DNA from: Crotophaga sulcirostris
Lineage: Eukaryota; Chordata; Aves; Cuculiformes; Crotophagidae
Length of the DNA stretch: 64,000 nt
Direction of reading: 5' to 3'
Assembly (NCBI GenBank): GCA_013397455.1
Contig: VYZB01000035.1
Span: 2,121,756 to 2,185,755 of the forward strand
The notes beneath the pieces were generated by a model, which had not been told where the DNA came from, made no database searches, and worked only from the letters and a program-made list of their open reading frames with translations. Positions 12,801 through 23,100 of this stretch are shown piece by piece (the first letter of the stretch is position 1; each line of letters starts with the position of its first letter). Made by a program: the position numbers and the translations under genes.

Positions 12801-13481
12801 GATTTCAGTGATGGATACATGTCTGCAGGACTTCACAAAGTTTAATGGTGCACAGAATATCTAAATCAGCTATCATGGGCCAGTTCTTGAAAACTGTCTA
12901 CATTTCACTTCAGGAAATGCATGTCCTGGGATGCTGCAGCTAACCAGAAGAGACAGACCAATTCATGTTCAAACTGAGTTGTAACTACTTGTTTTCAGGA
13001 TCACCGTTTTCCTTGGTCTGCACCTGCCGTAGCATATTGGCTCAGTATCAATCATCCTTAAGAAACACAGCTTACAACCAGCACACCACCAACAGCTTGT
13101 TTACCAGAAAGGAAACGTGTCTGAAGAAAAAAATTCCTCCTTTGAGAAAAATAGCAAAGATTCATTTATAAAATTAACATACTGAATGCTGTAATATGGG
13201 TGATGAATTTGCAAATTAGGTAGATGATGACCATGAGGAAGACAAGGTAAAAAAAGTTGCCAGAAGTTTGAAGACTCCTGTAATTTGGCAAAAGAGATGT
13301 CTCATGCTGCCTACGAAGCACAGTGGAATAGAAGAGATAACACACCAAGTCACAATCGGGGAACAGTGGGGAGGCAGGTATTTTTCATTTTAATTGGCTG
13401 GGGAAAGAACACCTGGAAGAGAAACAGAAACATCATTTTTAAAGTTGCCTTTAATTACTGGTACCTGCCATGGCAATAAGA
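6866..13481. other. Intronic sequence, no gene recognised
   Basis: About 6.6 kb of AT-rich intron. A short tandem duplication at 7874-7957 is listed separately. Many short chance frames occur on both strands, but none has splice-site support together with a recognisable domain. A slightly GC-richer patch at 9230-9500 was read on both strands and not assigned. Confidence 0.55.
7874..7957 (+). repeat. Two-copy imperfect tandem duplication, 42-bp unit
   Basis: Two adjacent copies begin at 7874 and 7916, each starting CCAATTAAGTGT and sharing TTCATTTTAACAAAA or TTTATTTTAACAAAA. They differ by a few substitutions, so the duplication is not recent. Confidence 0.75.
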
Positions 13482-13486
13482 GTAAG
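13482..13486 (+). repeat. Target-site duplication, left copy
   Basis: GTAAG lies directly before the TGT start of the solo LTR and is repeated exactly at 14424-14428. A 5-bp duplication fits ERVL-type insertions better than ERV1 (4 bp) or ERVK (6 bp). Confidence 0.85.
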
Positions 13487-13492
13487 TGTAGA

Positions 13493-13575
13493 GACTGATT
13501 CTACTTCTATTGTCGACTTAAACATCGACTGATTCTATTTGTATTGTCTTAAACATTGTCTGACTCTACTTGTGG
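13493..13575 (+). repeat. Tandem repeats in LTR U3, 34-35-bp unit
   Basis: Copies start at 13493, 13527 and 13562 (partial). The units begin GACTGATTCTAC, GACTGATTCTAT and GACTCTACTTGT. Tandem U3 repeats in retroviral LTRs often act as enhancers; that role is inferred here. Confidence 0.75.
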
Positions 13576-13860
13576 TGGTGGTGTTGACATCTTCTTAAGA
13601 GCTGTGGCTCCTGATGACTGTGCTGCTGCAGAGGAGAGGAAGGAGGTGCAGCAGCAGGTGCTGCCCCTCCACACCTGACTGCCCACATGGACCCAAAGGA
13701 TTCAGGCAGAGGTTTTTCTGGCAAGGGTCTGTTGAACTGTCAGTGAACCTGGAGCCCCCAGCCTCAATTCCAGAACCTTCCCAAAAGAGCTGCACCAATT
13801 CAAGAACTTTCGCAGCAAGACCACCCCTCATGATAACGCGGGGGGAGCACAGACTTGTCC

Positions 13861-13868
13861 TATAAATA
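13861..13868 (+). promoter_or_regulatory. LTR TATA box
   Basis: TATAAATA lies inside the solo LTR after a GC-rich U3 and about 450 bp before the AATAAA. The spacing would make a long R region. It could start transcription antisense to PTPRK if the LTR is still active. Confidence 0.65.
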
Positions 13869-14000
13869 GAAGCCCGCCAAGAAGGCAGGCATGCGCACCC
13901 ACCACCCCACGGAACCCACCTGAAGATGTGCTGCAGAAAAAATGCAGGACCACATGGTCCTTAAGACACCACTTTTTCCAGAGGTCCATGGAGCAATGAT

Positions 14001-14084
14001 TATTTTCCTCTTCCCCTCCTCCCTCCCCCTCCCCCCCTCTTATTTCTCTCTCTCTCTTCTTTCCTTTCTTCTTTTCTTTTTTCC
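14001..14084 (+). repeat. Polypyrimidine tract inside LTR
   Basis: Nearly uninterrupted C/T run with CTCC, CCCT and TCTC units between the TATA box and the polyadenylation signal of the solo LTR. Confidence 0.85.
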
Positions 14085-14236
14085 ATGGCACTACTGTGCA
14101 TCAGATCATATCAAAGTTGTGTTGTTTTGTCCAGCTGTCTTGAGAGTATCAGACTGTGATCTGAACAGATCAGGATCTGTTTATGCCACTTTCGGGAAGT
14201 TGCAACTCAGAGTGCACCCAAATATTCAATTCAATA

Positions 14237-14327
14237 TTTTCGCCGTGCCCAAAATATTTATTGTTGTTTTGGCCATGTCCAAAACGAATACTGATTTGTT
14301 GTTTCGGCTCTGCCCAAAATAAACACG
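14237..14327 (+). repeat. Internal repeats around LTR polyadenylation signal
   Basis: Three diverged copies share the core TTTYGGCC(N)TGCCCAAAA, starting at about 14237, 14267 and 14302. Only the third carries an intact AATAAA; the first two have AATATT and AACGAA at the matching place. Confidence 0.65.
14318..14323 (+). terminator. LTR polyadenylation signal
   Basis: AATAAA is followed by a GT-rich stretch (GGTCTGCTGTGC, 14327-14338), the usual arrangement at the R/U5 border of a retroviral LTR. Confidence 0.7.
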
Positions 14328-14423
14328 GTCTGCTGTGCAGACATCAAAGGACCTTTCCCTCTCTGACAGGGCAGATCTGGGGCAGGGGGAGATCAGATCC
14401 AGTGGCAGGAGCAGGCCCTGACA

Positions 14424-14428
14424 GTAAG
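14424..14428 (+). repeat. Target-site duplication, right copy
   Basis: GTAAG directly follows the terminal CA of the solo LTR and matches the left copy at 13482-13486 exactly. Confidence 0.85.
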
Positions 14429-17400
14429 TAAATAGGAAATACTATTCCCACTGCTATGTGGAAACTTGCATTCAATGGCAGCCACTTGGTAAGTCTTGCT
14501 AATACTAAGAAAATCAAAGGTTAAATACATTAGCTAGTAAAAGAAACAACAATAAGTGAAAACATACTAAAGCCCACTAATAACCACATTTGTATTTACT
14601 AATAAAACCCACAAATCCTAGCTTAATTTAAATAGGTTGTGTGAAAATTCTCCTTGGAGAATGTCAGAAGAATATCAATCCCTTCCTTAGAAATTTTACA
14701 CCACAACAGCATCCAGACTACACACTCATTCAGCACCTTTTCTTCATTTCTCAAATATGGAAATACTGTACACAAAAAAATTTCTTTCCTGAATACTTAA
14801 GACTATTTCTGCAGGCAATCTGTATCAGTTTTGCAATCAAATTTTATTCCTATTCTCTACACAGTCAACTTCATTTTGTAACTATATTAGAACAGAGATA
14901 AAACACCTCCTAATTCTCTGAATTGTAAACTTTAATTATATCTTAAATATCACCACTATGGAACTAAAGGAGGGAACACCTGCAAAAACCTCAACATTAA
15001 ATAACACAGGTAAAAATTACTTATCAACTTGAATCACAATATTTATATGAAGCTAAAGAGTTTAGAAAAGCAATTAAGATCTGCTATAAGGTTCCTTTGT
15101 ACATCATGAAAATTTACTACATTGAAAATTACAGTAATTGAACCAAGAAAAGTGAAGCAGTCAAATGAAGCTACATTTTAACTTCCAACACAATCTGTGT
15201 CGTTTTCTTTAATAAACTGAACTGATTTTAAACTAAATGAGTGATACAATGGAAAAATGAGTCCCGCTTCTATGCTCAATAAGTTTTTTTGAATCATATT
15301 TGGGATGTTCAACTTTAGCTTCATCTAGCACTTTTGGAGAAGTGCTAGGGAAAAAAAAAAATCATTTCAGCTTAAGGTTTTACACAGACAAGTTCCATTT
15401 ACAGCTGCCCACCTCCCCTATGTAATCTTTGGAAGCGTGAAATATCTGGCCCTATTCTTACTCTGGAATAAATCGACTCTACCAAACTATACTCAAATTA
15501 TGAATTAGAGAATTTTAATATGGTTTGAAATTGACGTGATTTTCCATTGTTATGAAATCTGTACTTGATTTTTTTGTTTTTATTCAAAAAACATTAATCA
15601 ATTTTTTTTCTGCAAATAAACACACTAAATCTGTTGACTACACTTAAGGAAGCAGATGCTACTCTCATTTTGAAATATATTTTCTGAAAGGCAATATCTA
15701 ATTATTAACAATTCTTGCCAAAAACAAATCCTCTCTAGAAATATTTTTGCATTCACTCCTTGCCACAATCAGTTCTCCACAAGCAACTTAACCGGCCATT
15801 AAATAATGCCTCAGAAACATTTGTTGCCTATTATTGATGTCCCAGCTCCACGGAGTTGCAACTGAAGTGACAAATTTTCATGTCCCTCCTTGCCTGCTGG
15901 TGCTAACTGCTCCAGCAGCTTGCGCTCTGCTGATGCTCACACTTGGACTCTTCCTTGCAATTTATCCCTTCCGTGTCTGCCTGTAGATTTCCAAGAAAAA
16001 GGCCCTACAGCATTTTGCAGTTTTTATGGGTTCAGAATATTCCCTTCCCAAACACAAACACTGTAGACCCGCCTAAAGTAAAGTCTCCAGAGCAGCCACA
16101 ATCTCTTCTCCCAACCACCCTTGAGAAAACAACCTCTGAATGGAAATACAGCCTTTTGTTTCCCTTCAAATCAATAGGACTGGCTTGCTGAGTGCAGTGT
16201 CAAGTTACAAGTCCCAAGTAGTTTTGCTGCAACTCTGGTTAAGAAAGCACAGGTCACAACATCAGAGGCAGACCACACTGAACTTTGGGCTAAAGCATGC
16301 TGGAGTCTCCCAGTGCTCAAAGCTTCCATCTTCTTCCCCTCCTGTTGCCCCTGGCTAAGATATCCTGACAGCTCTCCCACATCCGTGCAGGGAAGGATTG
16401 CACTCTTCAGTGACCTTAGGTAACTCGCCAGTCTCGCATGCAAAGGCTTTATTTATTTGTGCTGTGTGGTTTGATTAGGTTTTGTTTTCGGGGTTTTCTC
16501 TTTTTTTTTTAATTTATTTTTATTATTATTTTAATTTTTTTTTCCACCATTTTGGAGTTCAGTTCCGTTTCTGGCTCCTTCTCCACAATAACCTGAGACT
16601 TGCTAATACTCCACTCCTTCCGCTTGAGCTTGCTAATCCGNTTTTTTTTCCACTGACATAGCAAGAATCTGGTCAGGGAGGAATACAAAGAGCACCACGG
16701 AGGAGAGGCAGCATTTGCAAAATGACACAATTGACTTATTTGTCATGTGCTGTGCTTTGCCCCCATCCCAGCCCAACCTAAAGTTATTTTTTCCTCAAAC
16801 TTATCAGAAAAGATTGTTGCGAAATTACAAGGGTCTGGAATGCATCAGTCAAATACTGCCTGTCAAATGAAGCTACCAATGTGGTTTCTGCAGAGTTTGC
16901 ATTGTAAGTGTTCTGTAACAGGGAACCTACCCTGCAATTTCAGCCATATACAGCACTTGCAGAACCGGTTTTAACAGTACAGTAGACCTACTGTAGCAAC
17001 ATTAATATGGATTTAAAAATGGACAAGCTAGTTTTCCCAATTTAATTAACAATCAAATTAAACTGGAGAAGAAAATTACTTACCTTCGTTGTGGCTTCAC
17101 TTATGAGTAAAATTATAATCCTCTGTGTGGTTATTATCTGTACCTGGATCACACTGATGTTTTCAGAATCACAGAAAAAAAGAAATCAAGTTTATTGTCT
17201 GTACTATTGATCCTGCCACTCCTTTTTGAGAATGAGCAAGACATACACGTGTTCAAACTAAAATGCTCTCTAACTTTAGAATCAGAAATATGAATACAGC
17301 TGTATTTCAGCAGACTTCCTCCCGTTATAGATCTGACCACAGTCAACAGGGTCCTGAAGCATGCATATTTTTCAGTACTACCTTACTACACAATATTCTT

Positions 17401-20000
17401 GACAACATAAAAAATAGAAAAAAAAAAAGAAAGTAAATTTCTGGAAAAATGAAACCTTTACTGCTACAGGTTTGAAAAAGAAAAGAAACAAAACAAAACT
17501 TGAACAACCCCTTTCTAAGGGGGGGGAAGTTCTGCAATGAAATATAATGAACCTAACTGATGGTTCTGTAATGCTGCAGCCAAAGAAAACACATGTGTCT
17601 GGTTTAACTGTTTTGTTATGACAAAATAGCCACTTAACACATCTTTCTGTTTCAACATGCTATGCAGTAAATATCTAACATATGTAAACAAATAATAGAT
17701 TAAAATGCATGCCATGTTGTATTCAACTGACTCAAGACAAACATAAAATTGAAACTATTCATAGCTTTTTGAAAAATATTGATTATACTACATATTACGC
17801 TCTGGACAAATTAGTAATAAATCAACAGCTCAGCAATGTAACTGAGACTGAATTCAGTGCTACTGACTTAACTACAACTGATGTTTCAGCTCTTCAAGGA
17901 AAACCCAACAGCTGCCACTAAAGATTTTTCCCTTTCATTGTTCAAATATATAGGGTGTTAAGATCTCCTAATTAAATCCAGGACCAAAGATGATGCTTTA
18001 CTTGAAGGTTCATTTTTATCCTTATTCAAACAAAAGCAAAAAACCTAGGTACATGCAAACACATGCTCATACACACACAAACCCCATCACATGTACACCC
18101 ACTGTCAGATCTGCTGTTCACCATTTTTGGTTGAAATAGAAACATGCCAGTCAAGTGAATTCTACCTTTGTTCTGATTACTGTGTTAATTTGTACAAAAA
18201 CTGAGCTGATCTCTGGTGAAGGTTTTCTAACCTGCAAAGGGATTGCAAGCTGCTTGATATTGTAATCTGTATTTAAAAAACCCACCACATTTTGATAACT
18301 TATCACAGTTTTCAGTATGTTACAAAACAGTTTAATAATTTGGTTCACATAGGAGAGAAATTTATTCAAGGTGGTAGGCTCACACTTCTCTTATTAAGAG
18401 CAGTAGAAAACTGAACAGATTGTTAACCTGCTTTTAAGATCTGCATTAAAACACACTGGAAACATGGTAACAGGAACTTGTCATCCCCTTGGCTTACAAA
18501 GCTAAGTGGGGTTTTTTTTTGGTGGTGGTATTATTATTCATTATTATTAATAATTATTACTGTTTTATTTATTTATAAGAAACATGATGTTCTTTGGGTT
18601 TGTGTGTTCATCACAAGTACAAGCACAGCATAAAGGGCAGCACATACTCACTCAGCAAAGGAGGAGACCAAATAGCACCCTGGAAGCATGCAGTTAAACA
18701 GTAGGGTAGGGACTTGCACCAGTGCAGACGGAAGTCCAACACCAACTTCCCCTAAACCCTTTCCAAAGGTAGCAGCTGGGATAACTAGAAAAAAAGTGGA
18801 GTGGCAGCTGGAGAACTAGCCTCACAGTCTTCTTGCCTGCAGCCATGGGTGCAGCAGGACAGGGAAACAAGGACCACAGTGCCACCACCCTCCCTGCTCT
18901 TCTGAGGGCAAGTCTAAGATTAAAGGAGGATCTCACTACTCCTTGGCTTCCTCTCTGGGCACACACCATGGTGACTGCGCTGTAATGAATCAGAATTAGA
19001 AAAATGCTGAAGTTCAATTCTTCAAAGTTCACCATGGCAATTCAAGTGCATCACTAGCTGAAATTGATTATTTTTTTTTGAAACCACAAAACCTCTGAAA
19101 GAGTGAATCATGCAGCAATGCAGACACACGAGGAAGCACTTATATTTGGTACAAAAGATAAGACAACTCAAAAGAAAAAAGGGAGAAAGAGACAGAAAAC
19201 AAAGGTTGCAACTTAATTCATTTTGTGAAGGCTAGAAAGTTTACAGTAATCACTTACGCATGATAGAGAAGATGAGTGTGAAAAAGAGGATTCACTTACA
19301 TATGAGAGGGTGTGAACAGGAGTATGCCTGCCTTTAAATTCACAGAAAGAAAGAAAAAAAATTCAGACAAAAGAGAGATTATGCGTCTCCTTTCCTGCCT
19401 TAAAGTCCATAAAGTTAGTGGACTTTATTTTGAAGGGTTTGGAGGTGGGTTTTTTTTCATTTTCAGATTAAATCCAATTCTGAAGTTAACCAACCAACCC
19501 AAAATTTGAAGCTAATCAAGTCCAACAAAGTCACCTAATAATCAAACTTACCAAAGTTACAGTACATTTGCCCAAAGGTCAGCCACGTATACACACTAGA
19601 TGAAAGGTATTTTGCTGCTGAAGTTTGGCAGCTGGAAGATACAACATCGTCACTCATTCATTTCTCTTGTTTTTCTACTGCTGGCAGAGTAAACTAGAAG
19701 TGCTCTAGCAAGCAGCTCCTTTAGGTATCTGCTGCTGAATAAGGCACGATCGCTGTTCCTTCTCCCATTACCTCCACTGATATATAAAGCTCTTCTTTTT
19801 CTGCCTTATAGATCAAGACTACCATCACTTCCAGGCTACCACAAAATCCCTAATATCTGAATCCTCTTCAAGTACTTCAGCAACGTATTGGGAAAGCTGG
19901 CATTACCATTTTGTTGTTTGGGTTGTTTTTTTTTTAAAGTCTTATCATAAAATCATTCAAATTGAACAAATACGCTTTCCTGGCTTGTAAATAAATTTTT
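14429..20000. other. Intronic sequence, no gene confirmed
   Basis: About 5.6 kb of AT-rich intron with a T-rich tract at 16500-16545 and a single undetermined base at 16641. A splice-flanked segment (17084-17153) is listed separately. GC-richer patches at 15835-16440 and 18690-18970 were read on both strands; neither matches a repeat or protein I recognise. Confidence 0.5.
17084..17153 (-). other. Pseudoexon-like segment, 70 nt
   Basis: On the minus strand a pyrimidine tract (TTGATTTCTTTTTTTCTG) and an AG at 17154-17155 precede 70 nt that end in ACGAAG, followed by the strong donor GTAAGTAA. One of its frames is open throughout (one leading base plus 23 codons, ending at phase 0). Peptide content is not recognisable. 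Large introns hold many such sites by chance, so without transcript data this is only a candidate cryptic exon. Confidence 0.2.
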
Positions 20001-20130
20001 GCTTCTCGTAAGACTTGTGCTCCAGACCCTTCACCAGCTTCATCGCCCTTCTTTGTGCACCCTCCAGCAGCTCAATACCTTTCTTGTACTGAGGGGCCCA
20101 AAACTGAACACACACAGTATTCAAGGTGCA
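20001..20130 (-). mobile_element. CR1 internal fragment
   Basis: Short minus-strand piece from the C-terminal part of CR1 ORF2. On the plus strand it reads CTCGTAAGACTTGTGCTCC, then AGACCCTTCACCAGCTTCAT, then GAGGGGCCCAAAACTGAACA, all typical of CR1. It has neither the 3' tail nor upstream RT sequence. Confidence 0.85.
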
Positions 20131-23100
20131 TCAACAAAATCTCAGTAAGCAACTAAAAACCCTTAAACCAAAAAGGATTCCAGCTACAAAATCTATTCCA
20201 GCAAATGAATAGTATGCAAAAAAGTCTCATGGACCACAGGCAAAAGAGTTCAGAAGGCCCTCAGGCCATAAAAAATCCCTCGTCACAAACAAACAAAGGA
20301 AAAACAAATCTGAAAGAATAAAACGACAGCAACAAAACAACAAGCAAACCACCAGGAAAAAAAAACAAAAACAGTTTGGCTCACAGGATTGCACAGAGTC
20401 TCTTCTAGGTAGCCATGGTACTTTGCTGAAGTAATCCACTCCAACAAGTTTTATAAGAATTCTTTAAACCATCTGGGAGTTGCACATAAAGACATTCAAA
20501 GAAAATAGTGAAGGAGCTCCACGACTGACTAACAATAGGAGAGAGAGCTCCCAAAGAAGAAAATAATATGTCTGCAAAGACTACAATGCAACAGTTCTTG
20601 GCTTTGAGCCCAAAGCACTATCTGCTTGACTGTGCCATTGCCCTGCATCTTACAGGGCAATTACTAGTTTGCAAACTTCCCATCACTACTGCAGAGCCAG
20701 AAAATTATTCTGCTTCAGATGGTGTTTCAGAATACCCAGAACAGGGGTATAATTTACTTCAGTCTGGCAGGAGGGGGTAAGGAGGGTGGGAATGTCTTTG
20801 AAGTGTTTTGTAATATCTTTTGGGCAGAGAGGAAAAGTCAACAATACTGGTTTGTTTGTTTGCTTGTTTATTTGTTTAAGCACACAGAACATGCATAATT
20901 GTTCAGAATGTGATCCTAGTGCAAAGTAATTGATACATTTCTTCCTCCTTCTCGGAATTTTCAAAATTTTTTTCCTTCAGAGCAACCATCTCAGTTGGTT
21001 TTTCAATGTCACCTCAAACAAAGTCTAAACTAGAGAAAATAAGTACATACAGGGTAGAGAGAATTACAAAGATATGAGGCATTTATTTCCCTACGAGGAG
21101 GTCATATGACCAGTCAACATGGGATTCCTATTACATATTACTCTGTATGAAGAAAACCTTTTGACTTTACTCTAAGCCTCAGGCTTGTTCACCATTTAGC
21201 ATCAGAAGGAGAAAATATTCAAAAAAACTAAATCATCAAAACAACCAACACATTGTAGCATAGTGCACACAGGCTCAAAACTGAAAATTCTTACAGAGCA
21301 TTTCATCTTGCCCTGAACAATAAAAGGCAGGAAAGGACAAAAAGCAAATTAAGTGGCTGCATAATTTTCAGTATTATTTTTCTCTCAACATTGGTATTGG
21401 GGGCTAGGGGTGTCCAGGCAGGTAGCAGCATACAGTGCTTCACAGCTAAAATTACCTAATGATGCATCTTATCAGTAATGAATTGATTTAAGTCAAAGTT
21501 CCTGAGTTTTCAAGGTCCATAAATTTGAAGGCTGATTGATTTCCAATTTTTGAATTGCAGAGATTTCAGTGAACCTTTTGATTATGATTCAATACTGCAT
21601 TATTATACTTTTTCCTTTATTTACTTTCACTTAGGGGTAGTCTGCAAACCCCTAGCAAAGCAGAATTCATTACTCAATCTTTTCAGAACCTGTATAATCA
21701 AATAAAGTATTATCAATTTCTGCTTTCCTTTAACCATCTACTTCAAGTGTATATCACCAATTTCTGCCATGACCCCCTTTCACCCATTTCATTTTTCATT
21801 TGAATAAAAATATTTTCTAAGAAAAGCTGAGTGGAAGAGTATATCATTGCCAGATCCCTGATGGCATGAAATTCACAATTTTTCTTAGAAAGGGACAGAA
21901 TCTTGCAGAAGCTGATAAAACCATGACAAAACCAGAGCTTCTTACATAACAAGTAATTATGCTTTCCAACTATAGACAAAAATCTTAAAAAAAGAAAAAT
22001 CGTGACAAAAGGAAACATACAGTACTTTTGTATTTACACACCATGATTTAAGTCAATCTTGTATTTCTGAAAAATTGAATCAGGCACTCCGAGGTGGCTG
22101 ATTAGCAATAGTGTGTTTTCCACTTCGCTGGCTGACAGTGCCTGCTGTATGGTGGGGAGGGGAATGCTACAGTCTTTTCATAATCTTAGTAATCAAGGTT
22201 AATATAAAATTTGCATACCACCTTGCTGATGAGTGGAATGTTTCCTGGAAGAGTGCTGAGTTAAAGTCACATATATTTCATCAGAAATTAAGCACTGGCT
22301 AAAAATATTACATATTTATCTCAAAGTAAGTCTTCATGAGTTTACTGTCAGCCAGTTTTCCACTTGAGACTTTTAGGTAAAGATAATTCGTAACATGGAC
22401 TCATATAGCACATTTACCTCCAAGTCTTTCATTGCTTTTGGAAATGCCAAGCATTTACTAAATTTTCGTCACCTTGCCCTAAAGATATGCACTGCCTTGC
22501 AGGGAATAGTGAAAAAAGTCAAAATATTCATCAGCTTCACTGACAGTAATGGAAACAGAACAGAACATCTTGTATGTATAGCCATAAAGCTCCTTACAAT
22601 ACTCCAGTGCTTCAAGTATGACATTTCTACCCTAGTTTTAAGTTCAGGTCATACATTTAGCAAATGAAACACAGAACAAAATAAAATCGCTCACAGACTA
22701 TAATACAACAGAAAGCAAAATAGTGAAAAAGATAGTGTTGAAAAATTTAAACAAAGGAAAAGGGAAGGATGGAATGTTTTTTTCTGAAGAGTTACATTAT
22801 TGCTGAAATTTCCTTCTTAGACATAGAAACATTTTAGCTTCAAAAGGATAGAGCAACATACTTGATTGCTCAGACTCCACAGCTCTTTAGCTTGGTAAAA
22901 AACAAGGCATCTAAAATCATTTCTTCTATGCCTCTGTTGCAATGCACTTCTTGGTGTTTTGTGGAAGCAGAGTCATCTCACCTTGCAACGGAGAAGCATG
23001 ACTTGGGTCACTGACTTAGACAAGGCTGATACGTTTACCTGATTAACAATAACCTCTGCTATTTTTAATCATAAAAATTCCTTGATACTAATTTATTATA

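Larger units (their letters stand above)
13487..14423 (+). mobile_element. Solo LTR of an endogenous retrovirus, complete
   Basis: This is a 937-bp LTR that begins TGTAGAG and ends CCTGACA, giving the canonical TG...CA with TGT/ACA inverted ends. Perfect GTAAG duplications flank it. Inside, in order, are an array of 34-35-bp repeats at the left end (13493-13575), a GC-rich U3 with a TATA box at 13861-13868, a polypyrimidine tract (14001-14084), a second internal repeat block (14237-14327), and an AATAAA polyadenylation signal at 14318-14323. No gag, pol or env sequence adjoins it, so it probably formed by recombination between the two LTRs of a former provirus. It lies antisense to PTPRK. The 5-bp duplication suggests an ERVL-like class; the exact family is not named here. 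Confidence 0.88.

Noticed and set aside
13942..14322. 126-codon plus-strand frame
   Set aside because: It lies wholly within the non-coding solo LTR and runs through the polypyrimidine tract and internal repeats.
18694..19035. 113-codon minus-strand frame in a GC-richer patch
   Set aside because: Its composition reflects reading across unrelated GC-rich DNA. There is no recognisable domain, and no splice or promoter context.
19552..19595. Minus-strand 44-nt segment (VYTWLTFGQMYCNF) between an AG and a good GTAAGT donor
   Set aside because: The acceptor has a poor pyrimidine tract, and 14 open codons are expected by chance. There is no family match.
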